From Prevotella sp. (lineage in GTDB: Bacteria > Bacillota > Clostridia > Oscillospirales > Ruminococcaceae): DNA of 64,000 bases. The notes beneath the pieces were generated by a model. It was not told the DNA's origin. It did not search any database and saw only the letters and a program-made list of their open reading frames with translations. The stretch lies in the NCBI GenBank assembly GCA_023663025.1, contig JAMPIC010000007.1, forward strand, positions 1 through 64,000, in the 5' to 3' direction. Position numbers and translations under genes: made by a program. Positions 37,613-44,881 of the stretch are shown piece after piece; position 1 is the stretch's first letter; each line of letters opens with the position of its first letter.

Positions 37613-38128
37613 TTAATATGAATCTCCACCAATTAAAACATAATTTCCTTTATAATCTTCCTCACTATATACTCTAACATTTATCATTCCCACATTATTA
37701 ATATCTTTTTCATATATTAAATAACTATCAAATTTAATTAAATATTCTTTTCCAGTATCAGTTTTCACTTTGCGTAAACTTGGACGGATAGTTAATTTTG
37801 TTATTTCCCCGTCGTCAACTGCTTCCCCTGCAGTATCCATACCTGTCCACGTTCCGTCGTCAATAATATTTCCGTCAATAAATTCAATAGCTTGTTCTAT
37901 TTCCATTTTTAAATTGTGTGAACAAGAAATATTTTTGCAAAATTGCGCCTCCAATTCCTCGGCTTCGCCCGTTTTAAAGCAGTTTAAAATAATTTCCGCC
38001 TGCTCGTTAGCAATTTTACCCGCGTTTATTTCCCACTTCATACTTTCGGCAGCATGTGCAACCCTATTGCACCCCGACAACGAGCATAATACCGCAATTA
38101 TTGAAATGACCGAAATTATTTTTTTCAT
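37613..38128 (-). CDS. Lipoprotein, DUF5104-like
   Basis: A 171-residue lipoprotein. The signal peptide MKKIISVISIIAVLCSLSGC ends in the lipobox LSGC. The mature part resembles DUF5104 (KIANEQAEIILNCFKTGEAEELEAQF, then a beta-rich C-terminus). ATG 38128 is chosen over GTG 38137 because AAAGGTG is correctly spaced for it. The gene is clearly A+T-rich compared with trmFO and topA. Function unknown. Confidence 0.75.
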   Translation of the reverse strand: MKKIISVISIIAVLCSLSGCNRVAHAAESMKWEINAGKIANEQAEIILNCFKTGEAEELEAQFCKNISCSHNLKMEIEQAIEFIDGNIIDDGTWTGMDTAGEAVDDGEITKLTIRPSLRKVKTDTGKEYLIKFDSYLIYEKDINNVGMINVRVYSEEDYKGNYVLIGGDSY

Positions 38129-38141
38129 AATTTGCACCTTT

Positions 38142-38372
38142 CTAAGCCGCCATATCCTTATAATTTACAATCGCGACTTCCGTCATTGCGTTTTCGCATT
38201 TTTCAAGAATTTCCTCGATTTTCTGAACAACGTCCCCGCTATAAACCGTTTCGCCGCACTGCCCGCACTTCATACACGGGACGTTTTTAATAATTACGAT
38301 ACATTTGTCAAGCTCGGCAACGTGAGTTGTCAAGCCGCTTTCCATATCCGATTTACAAAAGAAACATTTCAT
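38142..38372 (-). CDS. YgiT-type zinc finger protein
   Basis: A 76-residue protein with C-x2-C at the N-terminus (MKCFFCKSDM) and C-x2-CGE in CMKCGQCGETVYSG, the YgiT/MqsA N-terminal zinc finger. There is no helix-turn-helix domain after it and no neighbouring toxin gene (MqsR, DUF4258 or similar), so it is an orphan. It lies between a lipoprotein gene and topA, 13 bases from the former. Confidence 0.8.
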   Translation of the reverse strand: MKCFFCKSDMESGLTTHVAELDKCIVIIKNVPCMKCGQCGETVYSGDVVQKIEEILEKCENAMTEVAIVNYKDMAA

Positions 38373-38380
38373 AATTTGCG

Positions 38381-40459
38381 TTATTTCTCCTTTTTAATAG
38401 CAACCTCATACCCGCAACCCTCTTTCAGGCAGAACATCTTGCCGCCCTTTTTGAACAAGGTCGTGCCGTCGCCGCATTTGGGGCATTTGTCCGAAACGGG
38501 GGTGTCCCAAGTCATAAAATCGCAGGTCGGATTATCCTCGCAGCCGAAATATTTCTTGCCCTTTTTGGACTTTTTCTGCAATACCTTTTTATGGCATTTG
38601 GGGCATACTCCCCCCGTGTCCTTGACGATACGCTTTGTGTTGGTGCAGTCGGGGAAACCGCTGCACGCAAGGAATTTCCCGAACCGTCCTATCTTGATAA
38701 CCATAGGCTTTCCGCACACCTCGCAGACCTCGCTCGTCTCCTCGTCGGGAACGCGCACCCGCTTGCCCTCCATAGCCACCTCGGCTTTGGAAAGGGTGTC
38801 CGCGAAATCCTCGTAAAACCCGCTTATGGAGTCCACCCAGTTCATCTCGCCCACCTCGATTTTGTCAAGGTCGCTTTCCATCGTTGCGGTGAATTTGGAG
38901 TCCACAATATTCTTAAAATGCTGTTTCATAAGTTCCGTGGTAACTTCTCCCAGTCCCGTGGGACGAAGCTGTTTGCCGTCCCGCTCAACGTAAAAACGGT
39001 TGACAATGGTTGAAATTGTAGGCGCGTATGTTGACGGTCTGCCTATGCCGTTTTCTTCCAAAGCCTTGATAAGAGAAGCCTCGGTGTACCGCGCAGGCGG
39101 CTGTGTAAAGTGCTGATTTCCCTCAATAGCTTTCAGCTTGAGAACGTCCCCCTTTTCGATATTCGGCAGGACTTTCCCCTCTTCGTCGTTTTTGGACTCC
39201 TCGTAAAGTACGGTAAATCCGTCAAATTTCACCGAAAATCCCGTTGCGCGGAAATTGCAGCCGTTCGCCTCGATCTCAACCGAAACCGTGTCAAGGACGG
39301 CGTTTGACATCTGACTGGCGATAAACCGTTCCCATATCAGCTTGTAAAGCTTATACTGCTCGGTGGTAAGGCTGTTTTTCACGCGGTCGGGAGTAAGCTC
39401 GGGGGTCGAGGGGCGTATCGCCTCGTGAGCGTCCTGCGCGTTTGACTTTGACTTGTAAATTTTGGGAGTATTCGGAATATAATCCTTGCCGTAGGCCGCG
39501 CCGATGTACTCGTACGCCGCCGCTCTCGCCTCGTCTGAAATACGCAGGGAGTCCGTTCTCATATAGGTTATAAGACCCACAGAACCCATACCCTCGATCT
39601 CAACGCCCTCATATAGCATTTGCGCCGCTTTCATTGTCTTAGCTGCCGCAAATCCCAATTTTTTGGAGGCTTCCTGCTGCATTGTGGAAGTCGTGAACGG
39701 GGGCGCGGGAGACTTTCTCCGCACGGATTTTTTCACGTCCGCCGCCTTATACTCCGCCCCCTCGAGACGTTTCAGCACCTCGTCCGTCTCGGCTTGTGAA
39801 TGCAGCTCCGTCTTCTTGCCGCCCATACCTACAAAGGAAGCGTCAAACTGCTTTTTCGAGGAGGGTGCGGTCATTTTCGCGTCGATAGACCAGTATTCCT
39901 CCGGCTTGAAGCTGTTTATCTGCTTCTCACGGTCAACCACCAGGGACACCGCCACCGACTGCACCCGTCCCGCCGAAAGCCCTCTGCGGACTTTTTTCCA
40001 CAAAAACGGCGACAGCTTGTAGCCCACAATTCTGTCCAGCACGCGCCTTGCCTGCTGCGCGTTCACAAGGTCTATATCAATGGAACGTGGGTGCTCCATA
40101 CCGTTTTTCACGCCCGTTTTGGTAATTTCGTTGAACGTCACGCGGTTCTCGTCGTCAAGGGGCAAGTCCAGCATCTGCGCCAAATGCCAGGAAATGGCCT
40201 CCCCCTCGCGGTCGGGGTCGGTTGCAAGGTACACAAAATCGGACTTTTTCGCTTCCTTTTTAAGGCTTGCGATAAGCTCTTCTTTGCCTTTTATTTCGGT
40301 GTACACGGGCTCGAAGCCGTTTTCCACGTCCACGCCGAATTTCGATTTCGGCAGGTCGCGGACGTGCCCCATCGAAGCTACAACCTCGTAACCGCTTCCC
40401 AGATATTTCTTTATGGTTTTCGCCTTTGCGGGCGACTCAACAATTACAAGCTTTGACAT
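38381..40459 (-). CDS. topA: DNA topoisomerase I
   Basis: A 692-residue type IA topoisomerase. The Toprim domain begins KLVIVESPAKAKTIKKYLG and has TDPDREGEAISWHLA; the active-site Tyr is in GLITYMRTDSLRIS. The C-terminal part carries three topoisomerase zinc fingers (CEVCGKPM..., CPKCHKKV..., CPKCGDGT...). It relaxes negative supercoils. It precedes the YgiT-type gene on the same strand. Confidence 0.97.
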   Translation of the reverse strand: MSKLVIVESPAKAKTIKKYLGSGYEVVASMGHVRDLPKSKFGVDVENGFEPVYTEIKGKEELIASLKKEAKKSDFVYLATDPDREGEAISWHLAQMLDLPLDDENRVTFNEITKTGVKNGMEHPRSIDIDLVNAQQARRVLDRIVGYKLSPFLWKKVRRGLSAGRVQSVAVSLVVDREKQINSFKPEEYWSIDAKMTAPSSKKQFDASFVGMGGKKTELHSQAETDEVLKRLEGAEYKAADVKKSVRRKSPAPPFTTSTMQQEASKKLGFAAAKTMKAAQMLYEGVEIEGMGSVGLITYMRTDSLRISDEARAAAYEYIGAAYGKDYIPNTPKIYKSKSNAQDAHEAIRPSTPELTPDRVKNSLTTEQYKLYKLIWERFIASQMSNAVLDTVSVEIEANGCNFRATGFSVKFDGFTVLYEESKNDEEGKVLPNIEKGDVLKLKAIEGNQHFTQPPARYTEASLIKALEENGIGRPSTYAPTISTIVNRFYVERDGKQLRPTGLGEVTTELMKQHFKNIVDSKFTATMESDLDKIEVGEMNWVDSISGFYEDFADTLSKAEVAMEGKRVRVPDEETSEVCEVCGKPMVIKIGRFGKFLACSGFPDCTNTKRIVKDTGGVCPKCHKKVLQKKSKKGKKYFGCEDNPTCDFMTWDTPVSDKCPKCGDGTTLFKKGGKMFCLKEGCGYEVAIKKEK

Positions 40460-40518
40460 TTGATCCTATCCTTTCAATCTATATCTGTAAAAATATGTTA
40501 AAATTCGCTGCGGGGCGG

Positions 40519-41778
40519 CTAACAGGCGATGTAGCTCTGTCCCGCCGCGGAAACCACCGCTCCCTCAAGCTCCAGATCGGTCAGCAGCATGAGCATATCG
40601 GAAATGCCCATTCCGCACATTTCCGCAAGCTCGTCCGCCAGCAGCGGCTTTCCCGCTTCCTTCAAAAGGCTGTAGACCTTAGCTTCGTCCCCCTCTAAAA
40701 GCGAAGCGTCGTACTCGCTTTCCGCCGTTTCGGAAATTTCCGTCATTTCCGAAGCTTCGGGAACGCTTTTGACGGTCTTAACGTTTTTTTCACCGGAAAG
40801 CGGGTCTATCAGCGAAGCCTGTTTGTAGGCGCTGCCCGCCGTGCCGTCAGCCAAAGCCGCCGCAAGCGCCGCGCCCGCATTTGCTATTTTATGTCCGTAA
40901 TTTTCGTAATATTCATATATGATGTCTCTCACACCGCAGAGACAGACAGCGCCGTCCCTTATGAGAGCCACGTTGCCGCCGTACCGCTTGTCGAACAGGT
41001 CGTGTGGAGCAAGCGCGAACAAGTCCCTGCCCTGACTTAGAGCAAGGTTTGCCGTAATGAGCGCGCCGCTTTTAACGGCAGCCTCCGCAACAACTGTGCC
41101 CAGAGAAAGTCCCGAAAGTATCCTGTTCCTTGCGGGAAAAGAAGCTCTCGTTCCTCCCGCCTGCGGATAATATTCGGAAACAAACAGACCGTTTTTCTCG
41201 ATCTCGCCTCGGTATTGGACGTTCTCCTTGGGGTAATCCCTGTCAAGACCGCAGCCCAGAACGGCTACCGTCTTTCCTCCGCACCTTGCGGCGGAAAGAT
41301 TTGCGGTAATGTCGATACCCACCGCAAAGCCGCTGACAACGGTTATCCCGAAGCTGCAAAGCTCCCGCACCAGCGCGGCTGTCACCCTTGCGCTGTAGTC
41401 GGAGGGCTTTCGCGTTCCCACCACGGAAATGCTGAAATCGCTTTCGAGACAGCTCATATCGCCCCGGCAGAAAAGCACAGCGGGCGGATTGTAGATCGAT
41501 GTCAGCCTTTCGGGATACAGCCCGTCGTCAAAGGTAAGTATGTATATACCGCGCCTTTCGCAGTAATCTATAAGCTCGTTGATCTGCTCCTCGGAAGTTC
41601 TGTCGGCGGAATTTCTTTCTCTTTCCGTGAGCAGATTTTTCCGCCTTTCGCGGTCGATCAGAGCCTCCCGAGCCTCCGCCGCGGAGGAAAAGTTATCCAT
41701 AAACTCCCATATTCTGACGTTTCCGCAGCCTAAAGCGTTAACGATCCAAAGCCAGTCAAAAACATTCCGACGTTCCAT
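40519..41778 (-). CDS. dprA: DNA processing protein DprA
   Basis: A 419-residue DprA/Smf. The Rossmann core has SVVGTRKPSDYSARVT, VVSGFAVGIDITANLSA, VAVLGCGLDRDYPKEN, FPARNRILSGLSLGTVVAEA and SGALITANLALSQGRDLFA. A C-terminal winged helix (about 355-419) is separated by an alanine-rich linker. It loads RecA on incoming single strands during transformation. ATG 41778 is used; the TTG at 41790 overlaps the GAGGTG site. Confidence 0.94.
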   Translation of the reverse strand: MERRNVFDWLWIVNALGCGNVRIWEFMDNFSSAAEAREALIDRERRKNLLTERERNSADRTSEEQINELIDYCERRGIYILTFDDGLYPERLTSIYNPPAVLFCRGDMSCLESDFSISVVGTRKPSDYSARVTAALVRELCSFGITVVSGFAVGIDITANLSAARCGGKTVAVLGCGLDRDYPKENVQYRGEIEKNGLFVSEYYPQAGGTRASFPARNRILSGLSLGTVVAEAAVKSGALITANLALSQGRDLFALAPHDLFDKRYGGNVALIRDGAVCLCGVRDIIYEYYENYGHKIANAGAALAAALADGTAGSAYKQASLIDPLSGEKNVKTVKSVPEASEMTEISETAESEYDASLLEGDEAKVYSLLKEAGKPLLADELAEMCGMGISDMLMLLTDLELEGAVVSAAGQSYIAC

Positions 41779-41883
41779 CTGACACCTCAACTTTTAGATT
41801 GACAGAGAATAGAAGACAGAAAACAGCCGCCGGCTATTTTCGCATTCCACGGTTCAAAATTTCTAACCTCTATTCTCTATCCT

Positions 41884-42690
41884 CTACTTTACTAATTCCC
41901 ACATTATTATGCCCGCAGCCATTGCCGCGTTCAGGGAGTTGACCGTTCCCCGCATTTTTATCGTTGTTTTAACGCCGCACCTTTCGGAAACCTCTTTCGG
42001 CAGACCGTTTCCCTCGTTGCCTATCAGCACCGCTCCGCCTCGGGAAAAATCGCAGTCCGTAAGGGACACCGCCTCCGTATCTATCACCGCCGCGAACGTG
42101 GGGACGTTATGCTGTCCGAAAAGCTTAAACGCCTCGTCGAGCGCCGTTTCGGAAACGTTCACCCGAAACAAGCTTCCCATTGTGGAGCGGACGGTCTTGG
42201 GATTATAGAGGTCGCAGCATTCCGCGAGGAAAACCGCGTCCACGCCCAAAGCGTCGGCTGTGCGGATCACCGTGCCCAGATTGCCGGGATCCTGCACCCT
42301 GTGCAGCAGGATATATCTTCCCCCGCTTTTAATTGTATCAGAAATCGGCGGTTTGTCAAGACTTAGGCATACGGCAAAAATCCCCTGCGAATTGTCGGTG
42401 GAGGACGTCTTTTCGCCCAGCGCGTCGGGAATGAGAAAGACGTTTTCCCCGCGGCTTTCCAGCGTTTCGGGCAGTACGGCGGTCTCGCGCCGTTTTATCT
42501 TCTCAAAACAGCTTTCGGTAACAAAAACGGAGTGAAGCTTCACGTTTTCCGCAAAAGCGTCCGAAACAAGGCGTATGCCCTCGATTGTGAACATACCGCT
42601 TTCACGGCGGTGTTTTTTGCTCTCCGCAAGCTTTCGGTAAAGCTTGATATTGGGGTTGTCCTTAGAAGTAATCAGCTGCATAATCTTCAT
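41884..42690 (-). CDS. SpoU/TrmH-family RNA 2'-O-ribose methyltransferase
   Basis: A 268-residue SPOUT protein. An N-terminal substrate-binding domain (KHRRESGMFTIEGIRLVSDA) precedes motif 1 (QDPGNLGTVIRTADALG), motif 2 (VLIGNEGNGLPKEV) and motif 3 (VNSLNAAMAAGIIMWEL). The trefoil-knot fold is expected. It methylates ribose in rRNA or tRNA; the site is unknown. It lies downstream of rplT, as in many Firmicutes, but beyond a terminator. Confidence 0.92.
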   Translation of the reverse strand: MKIMQLITSKDNPNIKLYRKLAESKKHRRESGMFTIEGIRLVSDAFAENVKLHSVFVTESCFEKIKRRETAVLPETLESRGENVFLIPDALGEKTSSTDNSQGIFAVCLSLDKPPISDTIKSGGRYILLHRVQDPGNLGTVIRTADALGVDAVFLAECCDLYNPKTVRSTMGSLFRVNVSETALDEAFKLFGQHNVPTFAAVIDTEAVSLTDCDFSRGGAVLIGNEGNGLPKEVSERCGVKTTIKMRGTVNSLNAAMAAGIIMWELVK

Positions 42691-42725
42691 GCCTCTTGCC
42701 TCTTAAATTCTTGCTTCTATTAGCG

Positions 42726-42756
42726 CAAAAAGTCAGAAGCAAAAATCGCTTCTGAC
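42726..42756 (-). terminator. Terminator after rplT
   Basis: On the minus strand GTCAGAAGC and GCTTCTGAC form a perfect 9-pair stem with a GATTTTT loop, followed by TTTTTGCG. It lies 13 bases after the rplT stop and closes the infC operon. Confidence 0.9.
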
Positions 42757-42768
42757 CTTTGAACAGTT

Positions 42769-43125
42769 TTAGTTGAGAGCCGCCTTTGCCTTTTCGGTGA
42801 GAGCCGTAAAGCCTGCGGCGTCATTGATAGCGATCTCCGAAAGCATTTTTCTGTTCAGAGTAACGCCCGCCTTTTTAAGACCGTTCATGAACGTGGAATA
42901 GTTCATGCCGTTCATCTTGCAGGCGGCGGAAATTCTTGTGATCCAGAGCTTTCTGAAATCACGTTTTTTGAGACGTCTGCCGATGTAAGCGTAATTTCCC
43001 GATTTCATAACGGCTTCTTTAGCCATCTTGAAGTGCTTGCTCTTTGCGCCCCAGTAACCTTTAGCAAGCTTCAGCGTTTTATTTCTTCTCTTGCGAGTAG
43101 CCATTGCTCCCTTAACACGAGCCAT
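42769..43125 (-). CDS. rplT: 50S ribosomal protein L20
   Basis: A 118-residue L20. It begins MARVKGAMATRKRRNKTLKLAKGYWGAKSK and continues ALKK-like helices (YIGRRLKKRDFRKLWITRISAACK), all family hallmarks. It binds 23S rRNA and in many bacteria represses its own operon by binding the infC leader. The last gene of infC-rpmI-rplT. Confidence 0.98.
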   Translation of the reverse strand: MARVKGAMATRKRRNKTLKLAKGYWGAKSKHFKMAKEAVMKSGNYAYIGRRLKKRDFRKLWITRISAACKMNGMNYSTFMNGLKKAGVTLNRKMLSEIAINDAAGFTALTEKAKAALN

Positions 43126-43213
43126 AATATTTTACCTCCGTATTAGAAATTTCAGAATTTTAAAAGCAAGAAGCAAGAAGAACCCGCTTCCCGCCCATGC
43201 GTTCGGTCAGCCC

Positions 43214-43411
43214 TTATTTATAAGGAATAAGCTGCTTTACCGTCGCTGTGTTCGCGGAGCCTGTGTAACCTGCCGCTCTGTTGATCCTCTTGCGCTTGGT
43301 GGCTTTCTGAGTGAGCCTGTGGCGTCTGTTGGTCTTCTGGTACTTTACCATACCGTTTTTTGTGAGCTTAAAACGCTTTTTAGCGCCCGAATGTGTCTTT
43401 TGCTTTGGCAT
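43214..43411 (-). CDS. rpmI: 50S ribosomal protein L35
   Basis: A 65-residue L35 starting MPKQKTHSGAKKRFKLTKNGMVK. ATG 43411 has AAAGGAGGA upstream; the longer frame to 43495 is read from hairpin sequence. It lies between infC and rplT as expected. Confidence 0.98.
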   Translation of the reverse strand: MPKQKTHSGAKKRFKLTKNGMVKYQKTNRRHRLTQKATKRKRINRAAGYTGSANTATVKQLIPYK

Positions 43412-43431
43412 AATATATCCTCCTTTAATTC

Positions 43432-43495
43432 GGACGGAGAACCGTCCCTGATCCCGATAAGCGGTCGGAACCGTGCGGGGAACGCGTCCCCGCAC
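43432..43495 (-). repeat. Two stable hairpins between infC and rpmI
   Basis: GGACGG/CCGTCC (43432-43437, 43442-43447) with a four-base loop, and GTGCGGGGA/TCCCCGCAC (43473-43481, 43487-43495) with a five-base loop. Neither has a T tract, so they are not normal terminators. They may protect mRNA ends or regulate expression within the operon. Confidence 0.6.
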
Positions 43496-43517
43496 GCCGA
43501 TCCGTTACCGGCTGTAT

Positions 43518-44045
43518 TTATTTTGAAGCCTTTGGTGAAACGAACATCACAAGTGCGCGTCCTTCCATTTTGCCGGGCTTTTCAACTGTGCCGAACTCGG
43601 AACAAGCCTCCTTGAACTTTTCAAGAAGCTCCTCCCCCAGATGCGGGTGAGCGATAGCGCGCTTTCTGAAACGCACGGATACCTTCAGCTTGTCTCCCGA
43701 TTTCAGGAATTTGATTGCCTGATTTACTTTTGTGTTGAAGTCGTTGGTGTCTATCGTAGAGAACATTCTTATCTCCTTGATCTCAACGGTTTTCTGATTT
43801 TTTCTCGCTTCCTTTTCGCGCTTGCTCTGCTCGAAAACGTACTTTCCGTAATCCATGATCTTGCAGACGGGCGGCGTTGCCTGCGGAGCTATCTTTACCA
43901 GATCAAGCTCCTTTTCCTCCGCCAGCCGGAACGCTTCTTTCGAGGACATTACCCCAAGCTGCGAGCCGTCGCTGCCGATAAGTCTGACTTCCTTATCCCT
44001 GATCTCCTCGTTGATCTGTACATCTTTGCTGTTGCTGCCTATGAT
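43518..44045 (-). CDS. infC: Translation initiation factor IF-3
   Basis: An IF-3 of about 175 residues, with QINEEIRDKEVRLIGSDG at the N-terminus and VSVRFRKRAIAHPHLGEELLE and MEGRALVMFVSPK at the C-terminus. No in-frame ATG lies near the start: the first is at residue 35. GTG 44051 overlaps the ribosome binding site AGGGGGTG (44049-44056), so it cannot serve. ATC 44045 or ATA 44042 are correctly spaced behind it. This fits the known use of rare start codons in infC for self-regulation by IF-3. The coordinate uses ATC; ATA is equally possible. Confidence 0.9.
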   Translation of the reverse strand: MIGSNSKDVQINEEIRDKEVRLIGSDGSQLGVMSSKEAFRLAEEKELDLVKIAPQATPPVCKIMDYGKYVFEQSKREKEARKNQKTVEIKEIRMFSTIDTNDFNTKVNQAIKFLKSGDKLKVSVRFRKRAIAHPHLGEELLEKFKEACSEFGTVEKPGKMEGRALVMFVSPKASK

Positions 44046-44311
44046 AAGCACCCCCTGTTAGAGATTAGAAATCAGAAGTAAGAGGTTAGAACAGCAGTTC
44101 TGCCCTTATTCTGTTTTCTGCAATAAAAATGAGCGGAAACAGAACCGTTCCGCTCATACGAATAATCACTTGGGCGCATACTCACCGAAAGGCGCAGCGT
44201 CCGAAAATCGCATATTGACCTCTGCTTCGCTTTGCGGCAGGGTGAGAACGGAAAATGTTCTGCTTTACTGAACTCGGCGCAGCAGCGCAGCAAAAGCCGC
44301 AAAACGCCGAC
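44046..44311 (-). promoter_or_regulatory. Structured leader of the infC-rpmI-rplT operon
   Basis: About 265 transcribed bases before infC, between the promoter at 44318-44346 and the ribosome binding site, with no protein gene. It contains an intrinsic terminator at 44123-44157 and further stem-loop potential near 44210-44310. In Firmicutes this position is occupied by the L20 leader, through which L20 controls the operon; that identity is inferred from position, not sequence. Confidence 0.65.
44123..44157 (-). terminator. Intrinsic terminator (attenuator) in the infC leader
   Basis: ATGAGCGGAA and TTCCGCTCAT form a 10-pair stem on the minus strand, followed by TTTTATT. It sits about 155 bases after the predicted start site and 80 before infC, so it is placed to act as an attenuator. 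Confidence 0.8.
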
Positions 44312-44317
44312 TATGAT

Positions 44318-44346
44318 ATTATACCCCATTCAAAGCGTTTTGTCAA
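44318..44346 (-). promoter_or_regulatory. Consensus sigma-A promoter of the infC operon
   Basis: On the minus strand: perfect TTGACA (44346-44341), 17 bases, perfect TATAAT (44323-44318). Confidence 0.9.
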
Positions 44347-44390
44347 GAGTTTTTTCAAAATTTCTCAAATTTTTTTCGGAACAGCACTGT

Positions 44391-44846
44391 TTACTCCTCC
44401 GTACCGCCGGTTTCGTCCTCTCCGTCTCCGTCCTCTCCGCCGACGGGAGCGGCGTTCGCCCTTATCTTGGTCTGGTAGGATTCGTTGTCGAACCATTCGT
44501 CGAGTATTTCCACGGAAATGGAATACCCCGCGTCGGTCTTTATGTACTCCGTGATCTCGCCGGAGGTTATCAGGTTCAATACCTTTTCCGGGGTAATATT
44601 AAGGTACTCGCCCGCGTCGGTCTCGTTCAGATATTTTTTCTGCGAAACGCCCATGCTGTCCGGTACCGTGACAGTGCTTGAAGCCGCGAAATTCTTTTCC
44701 TCAATGGTTTTGTTGAGCTTTCTTACCCCGCCGCCGATGGAAAGTCCCGCTATAAGCATACAGATGCCGAGAAAGACCATGCCGATAAAGTTTGCGTTGA
44801 TACCGCCCGTTTTTCTGGACGTGCGCTGAGCCGATTGATTTGCCAT
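44391..44846 (-). CDS. Membrane-anchored protein with an excisionase-like helix-turn-helix
   Basis: A 151-residue protein with a basic N-terminus, one membrane segment (about residues 20-39, FIGMVFLGICMLIAGLSIGG) and a domain KYLNETDAGEYLNITPEKVLNLITSGEI...ISVEILDEWF that matches the excisionase/MerR-like HTH_17 fold. The tail is acidic (GGEDGDGEDETGG). By the positive-inside rule the HTH would be outside unless orientation is reversed, so its DNA-binding role is doubtful. It follows addA by 35 bases on the same strand. Confidence 0.7.
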   Translation of the reverse strand: MANQSAQRTSRKTGGINANFIGMVFLGICMLIAGLSIGGGVRKLNKTIEEKNFAASSTVTVPDSMGVSQKKYLNETDAGEYLNITPEKVLNLITSGEITEYIKTDAGYSISVEILDEWFDNESYQTKIRANAAPVGGEDGDGEDETGGTEE

Positions 44847-44881
44847 GTAAAATCCTCCTCAATGTCTTTTCATGGGAGCGT

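Noticed and set aside
38142..38372. A complete MqsRA-type toxin-antitoxin pair
   Set aside because: Neither neighbour is a toxin: one is a lipoprotein gene and the other topA.
44046..44051. GTG 44051 as the infC start
   Set aside because: The GTG is part of the AGGGGGTG ribosome binding site, leaving no spacing.
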